Shown here: piece after piece, positions 6,530 through 8,326 of the stretch
Numbering within the stretch: the stretch's first letter is position 1
Layout of the letters: each line of letters starts with the position of its first letter
Assembly: GCA_947505055.1 (NCBI GenBank)
Contig: CANNLO010000198.1
Coordinates: forward strand, 1 to 8,326
Direction of reading: 5' to 3'
From: Methylococcaceae bacterium
GTDB taxonomy: Bacteria; Pseudomonadota; Gammaproteobacteria; Methylococcales; Methylomonadaceae
DNA: 8,326 nt
Program-made: the position numbers and the translations under genes
Notes under the pieces: model-generated
The model's database searches: none
What the model was told of the DNA's origin: nothing
Seen by the model: the letters and a program-made list of their open reading frames with translations, nothing else

Positions 6530-7710
6530 GAATTCTCTACATTTCTTATGATGGCATGCTCGAACCCTTGGGACAATCTCAAGTGCTGGCTTACCTCAAG
6601 CCCTTAGCGTTTAATCGGCGATTTTACCTTATTAGCTTTGAGAAGCCTGAAGATTGGATGAACGTTGCCGAGCGTGAGCGACTTGCGCATGATATTGCCA
6701 AGGCTGGCATTGTTTGGCACCCGCTCCGCTATCATAAATGGCCTTCGGCTGCAGCGACGGCTTGGGATATTGCTTGCGGCATTACACTGGGTTTATGGTT
6801 CGTGTTACGGTACCGCCTGCGTGTTGTGCATGCACGTAGTTATGTACCATCGGTTATGGCGTTGGTACTTAAGCGGCTTACTGGTGTTAAGTATGTTTTT
6901 GACATGCGTGGCTTTTGGGCAGATGAACGTGTGGATGGGGGCTTGTGGTCGCGTAGTGGCAGAATGTTTTGTGTCGCTAAGAGCTTTGAGCGACGATTTT
7001 TGTTAGCGGCCGACCATGTGGTGTCACTTACGCACGCGGCGGTAAGGGAGATGCAGGGTTTTGACTATTTGATGGGACGCATGCCATCAATAACAGTGAT
7101 TCCTACCTGTGCAGATTTAGCGAGTTTCAAGCCCTTGCCGCGCAATCATGCTGGCAAAGGTTTTGTGCTGGGTTATGTGGGAACAGTTGGCACTTGGTAT
7201 TTGTTTGATGAGGTGGCTAAATGTTTTGCACAATTATTAAGTATACGCCCAGATTCGCGACTCTTGATCGTGAATCGTAGTGAGCATGCTTACATTCGTG
7301 AACGATTAGGTGTGGCGGGGATTCCCGATTCGGCAGTGGAGCTAACTGCTGCGAATCATAAAGAAGTGCCACGTCAGATGTCACGCATGAATGCGGGTAT
7401 TTTTTTTATCAAGCCGGTTTTTTCCAAGCAGGCGTCTGCCCCCACCAAGTTAGCTGAATTTCTGGGTTGTGGTATTCCTTGCCTAAGCAATGCAGGTGTA
7501 GGTGATATGGCTGAAGTGCTTGAAGCTGACCAAGTGGGTGTGGCAATAAAATCGTTTGATGACGTATCTATGATAACGGCATTGAAACAGCTTATAAAGT
7601 TTGCAGATGACCCTAAAATTTCAGCACGTTGTGCTGCTTCTGCCCAGCGACACTTTTCTTTAGATGAAGGTGTGCGCTTGTATGACGAAATTTACCAGAC
7701 GCTAAGCTAA
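6526..7710 (+). CDS. Family 4-like glycosyltransferase (GT-B)
   Basis: The product is a 394-residue GT-B glycosyltransferase resembling GT4 proteins of exopolysaccharide clusters. MRILYISYDGMLEPLGQSQV at the N-terminus matches a common start of this subgroup, where the loop after the first strand reads EPLGQSQ. VHARSYVPS (101-109) and FDMRGFWADERVDG (125-138) are subgroup hallmarks of the acceptor domain. VIPTCADL (191-198) precedes the donor domain, which has LGYVGTVGTWY (215-225), FFIKP (293-297) and SAPTKLAEFLGCGIP (304-318). E311 is the second Glu of the usual EX7E pair; the first position is Ala303, as is common in this branch. A hydrophobic patch at about 80-96 may help membrane binding. 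The start overlaps the previous stop (ATGA) and the gene ends with TAA, 40 bases before the next one. Sugar specificity cannot be assigned. Confidence 0.92.
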   Translation: MRILYISYDGMLEPLGQSQVLAYLKPLAFNRRFYLISFEKPEDWMNVAERERLAHDIAKAGIVWHPLRYHKWPSAAATAWDIACGITLGLWFVLRYRLRVVHARSYVPSVMALVLKRLTGVKYVFDMRGFWADERVDGGLWSRSGRMFCVAKSFERRFLLAADHVVSLTHAAVREMQGFDYLMGRMPSITVIPTCADLASFKPLPRNHAGKGFVLGYVGTVGTWYLFDEVAKCFAQLLSIRPDSRLLIVNRSEHAYIRERLGVAGIPDSAVELTAANHKEVPRQMSRMNAGIFFIKPVFSKQASAPTKLAEFLGCGIPCLSNAGVGDMAEVLEADQVGVAIKSFDDVSMITALKQLIKFADDPKISARCAASAQRHFSLDEGVRLYDEIYQTLS

Positions 7711-7750
7711 ATGACTAAAGCTTTAATTCCCTGCAAAAGTTATAAAAATT
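7711..7750 (+). other. Short intergenic gap
   Basis: Forty bases separate two glycosyltransferase genes. It holds a 10-base palindrome, TAAAGCTTTA (7716-7725), and no strong Shine-Dalgarno match or terminator. An ATG at 7711 opens only a 15-codon frame that runs into the next gene. Readthrough from upstream is the likely way the following gene is transcribed. Confidence 0.5.
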
Positions 7751-8326
7751 ATGATTAAAGTCCTTGGATTAGCACTTTATGGCCCGTTAGCAGCGAGCCA
7801 TCGCTATCGGCTTGGTCAGTATGTGCCAGGCTTAGCTCGCTTGGGGATTGATTTACAGATTCGTCATTTGCTAGGCGACGACTACTTACGTGCACGATTC
7901 AGTGGCAGTAAGTTACCAATTACAGCTATGTTGAAAATGGGCTTAGCGCGTTTTGAAGATTTATGGCACCAAAATGACTATGACGCCGTTATGTTGCAAT
8001 GCGAGTTAATTCCTTTAATGCCAGGTTGGCTTGAGTGTACTCTGATTCGTAAACCTTATATTTATGATTTTGACGATGCCTTTTATTTAAAGTACCGCAG
8101 TCACCGAATGCCACTGGCAAGTACGTTACTTGGTGAAAAGTTTGACATCGCTATGGCGGGTGCCTCAGCCGTGACGGCTGGTAATCATGTGCTAGCTAAT
8201 TATGCTAGGCAGCACAACGCCAATATAAATTATTTGCCTACAGTAGTCGACACGACGCGTTATCTGCCACAGACTGCTAGTCGTGGCAGTCCGGTTTTTA
8301 CAGTTGGATGGATAGGCTCACCATCA
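7751..8326 (+). CDS. Family 4-like glycosyltransferase (3'-truncated)
   Basis: This open frame runs from an ATG at 7751 to the window end without a stop, giving 192 residues of an N-terminal GT-B domain. MIKVLGLALYGPLAASHRYR (1-20) is a typical first strand and loop, where ASHRYR suits polysaccharide-cluster GT4-like enzymes. MLQCELIP (81-88) and KPYIYDFDDAFY (101-112), with its acidic DFDD, are recognised family segments. VTAGNHVLANYA (141-152), LPTVVDTTRY (162-171) and VGWIGSPS (185-192) lead into the donor-binding domain, whose EX7E region must lie beyond the window. The previous in-frame stop is at 7724-7726, so the ATG at 7751 is the only good start, although its ribosome site is poor. 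It is the third GT-B enzyme here, and again its sugar is unknown. Confidence 0.9.
   Translation, partial: MIKVLGLALYGPLAASHRYRLGQYVPGLARLGIDLQIRHLLGDDYLRARFSGSKLPITAMLKMGLARFEDLWHQNDYDAVMLQCELIPLMPGWLECTLIRKPYIYDFDDAFYLKYRSHRMPLASTLLGEKFDIAMAGASAVTAGNHVLANYARQHNANINYLPTVVDTTRYLPQTASRGSPVFTVGWIGSPS

Noticed and set aside
6665..7006. Second + strand frame of 113 residues inside the family 4-like glycosyltransferase gene
   Set aside because: It is out of frame with clear GT-B motifs on the same bases, and its translation has no recognisable family signature.
7716..7725. TAAAGCTTTA palindrome as an operator
   Set aside because: A single 10-base AT-rich palindrome between two same-strand genes is expected by chance and matches no operator I recognise.

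Overview
The window lies inside a surface-polysaccharide (O-antigen, capsule or exopolysaccharide) biosynthesis cluster. Every gene I can support is on the + strand: two SAM-dependent methyltransferases, one NAD-dependent sugar epimerase/dehydratase, one PLP-dependent sugar aminotransferase and five glycosyltransferases. Cluster type, moderate-to-low GC and gene style suggest a Gram-negative proteobacterium, possibly a beta- or gammaproteobacterium. No marker gene is present, so the taxonomy is only a weak inference.

Layout. Positions 2-523 hold the 3' part of a methyltransferase cut by the window start. It overlaps the sugar epimerase/dehydratase (520-1515, TTG start), which overlaps the aminotransferase (1512-2615), which overlaps a GT8-like glycosyltransferase (2615-3541). 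A 191-bp AT-rich spacer follows. A second coupled run then begins: a family 2 glycosyltransferase (3733-4491), a family 4 glycosyltransferase (4482-5609), a zinc-ribbon methyltransferase (5606-6529) and another family 4 glycosyltransferase (6526-7710). After a 40-bp gap, a further family 4-like glycosyltransferase (7751 onward) runs off the window end.

How the genes fit together. The epimerase/dehydratase and aminotransferase probably make or modify a nucleotide-activated amino sugar. The glycosyltransferases would assemble a lipid-linked oligosaccharide at the cytoplasmic face of the inner membrane, and the methyltransferases may decorate it. No flippase, polymerase, chain-length regulator or initiating phosphosugar transferase is visible, so the cluster extends beyond the window on both sides.

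Notable points. The Tyr of the usual YxxxK motif is Asn in the sugar SDR. A sharply AT-rich island, about 3300-4490, covers the end of one gene, the spacer and the whole family 2 glycosyltransferase. The second methyltransferase gene changes base composition along its length. I found no RNA gene, insertion sequence, CRISPR array, origin or attachment site, and nothing that amounts to a wholly new system.
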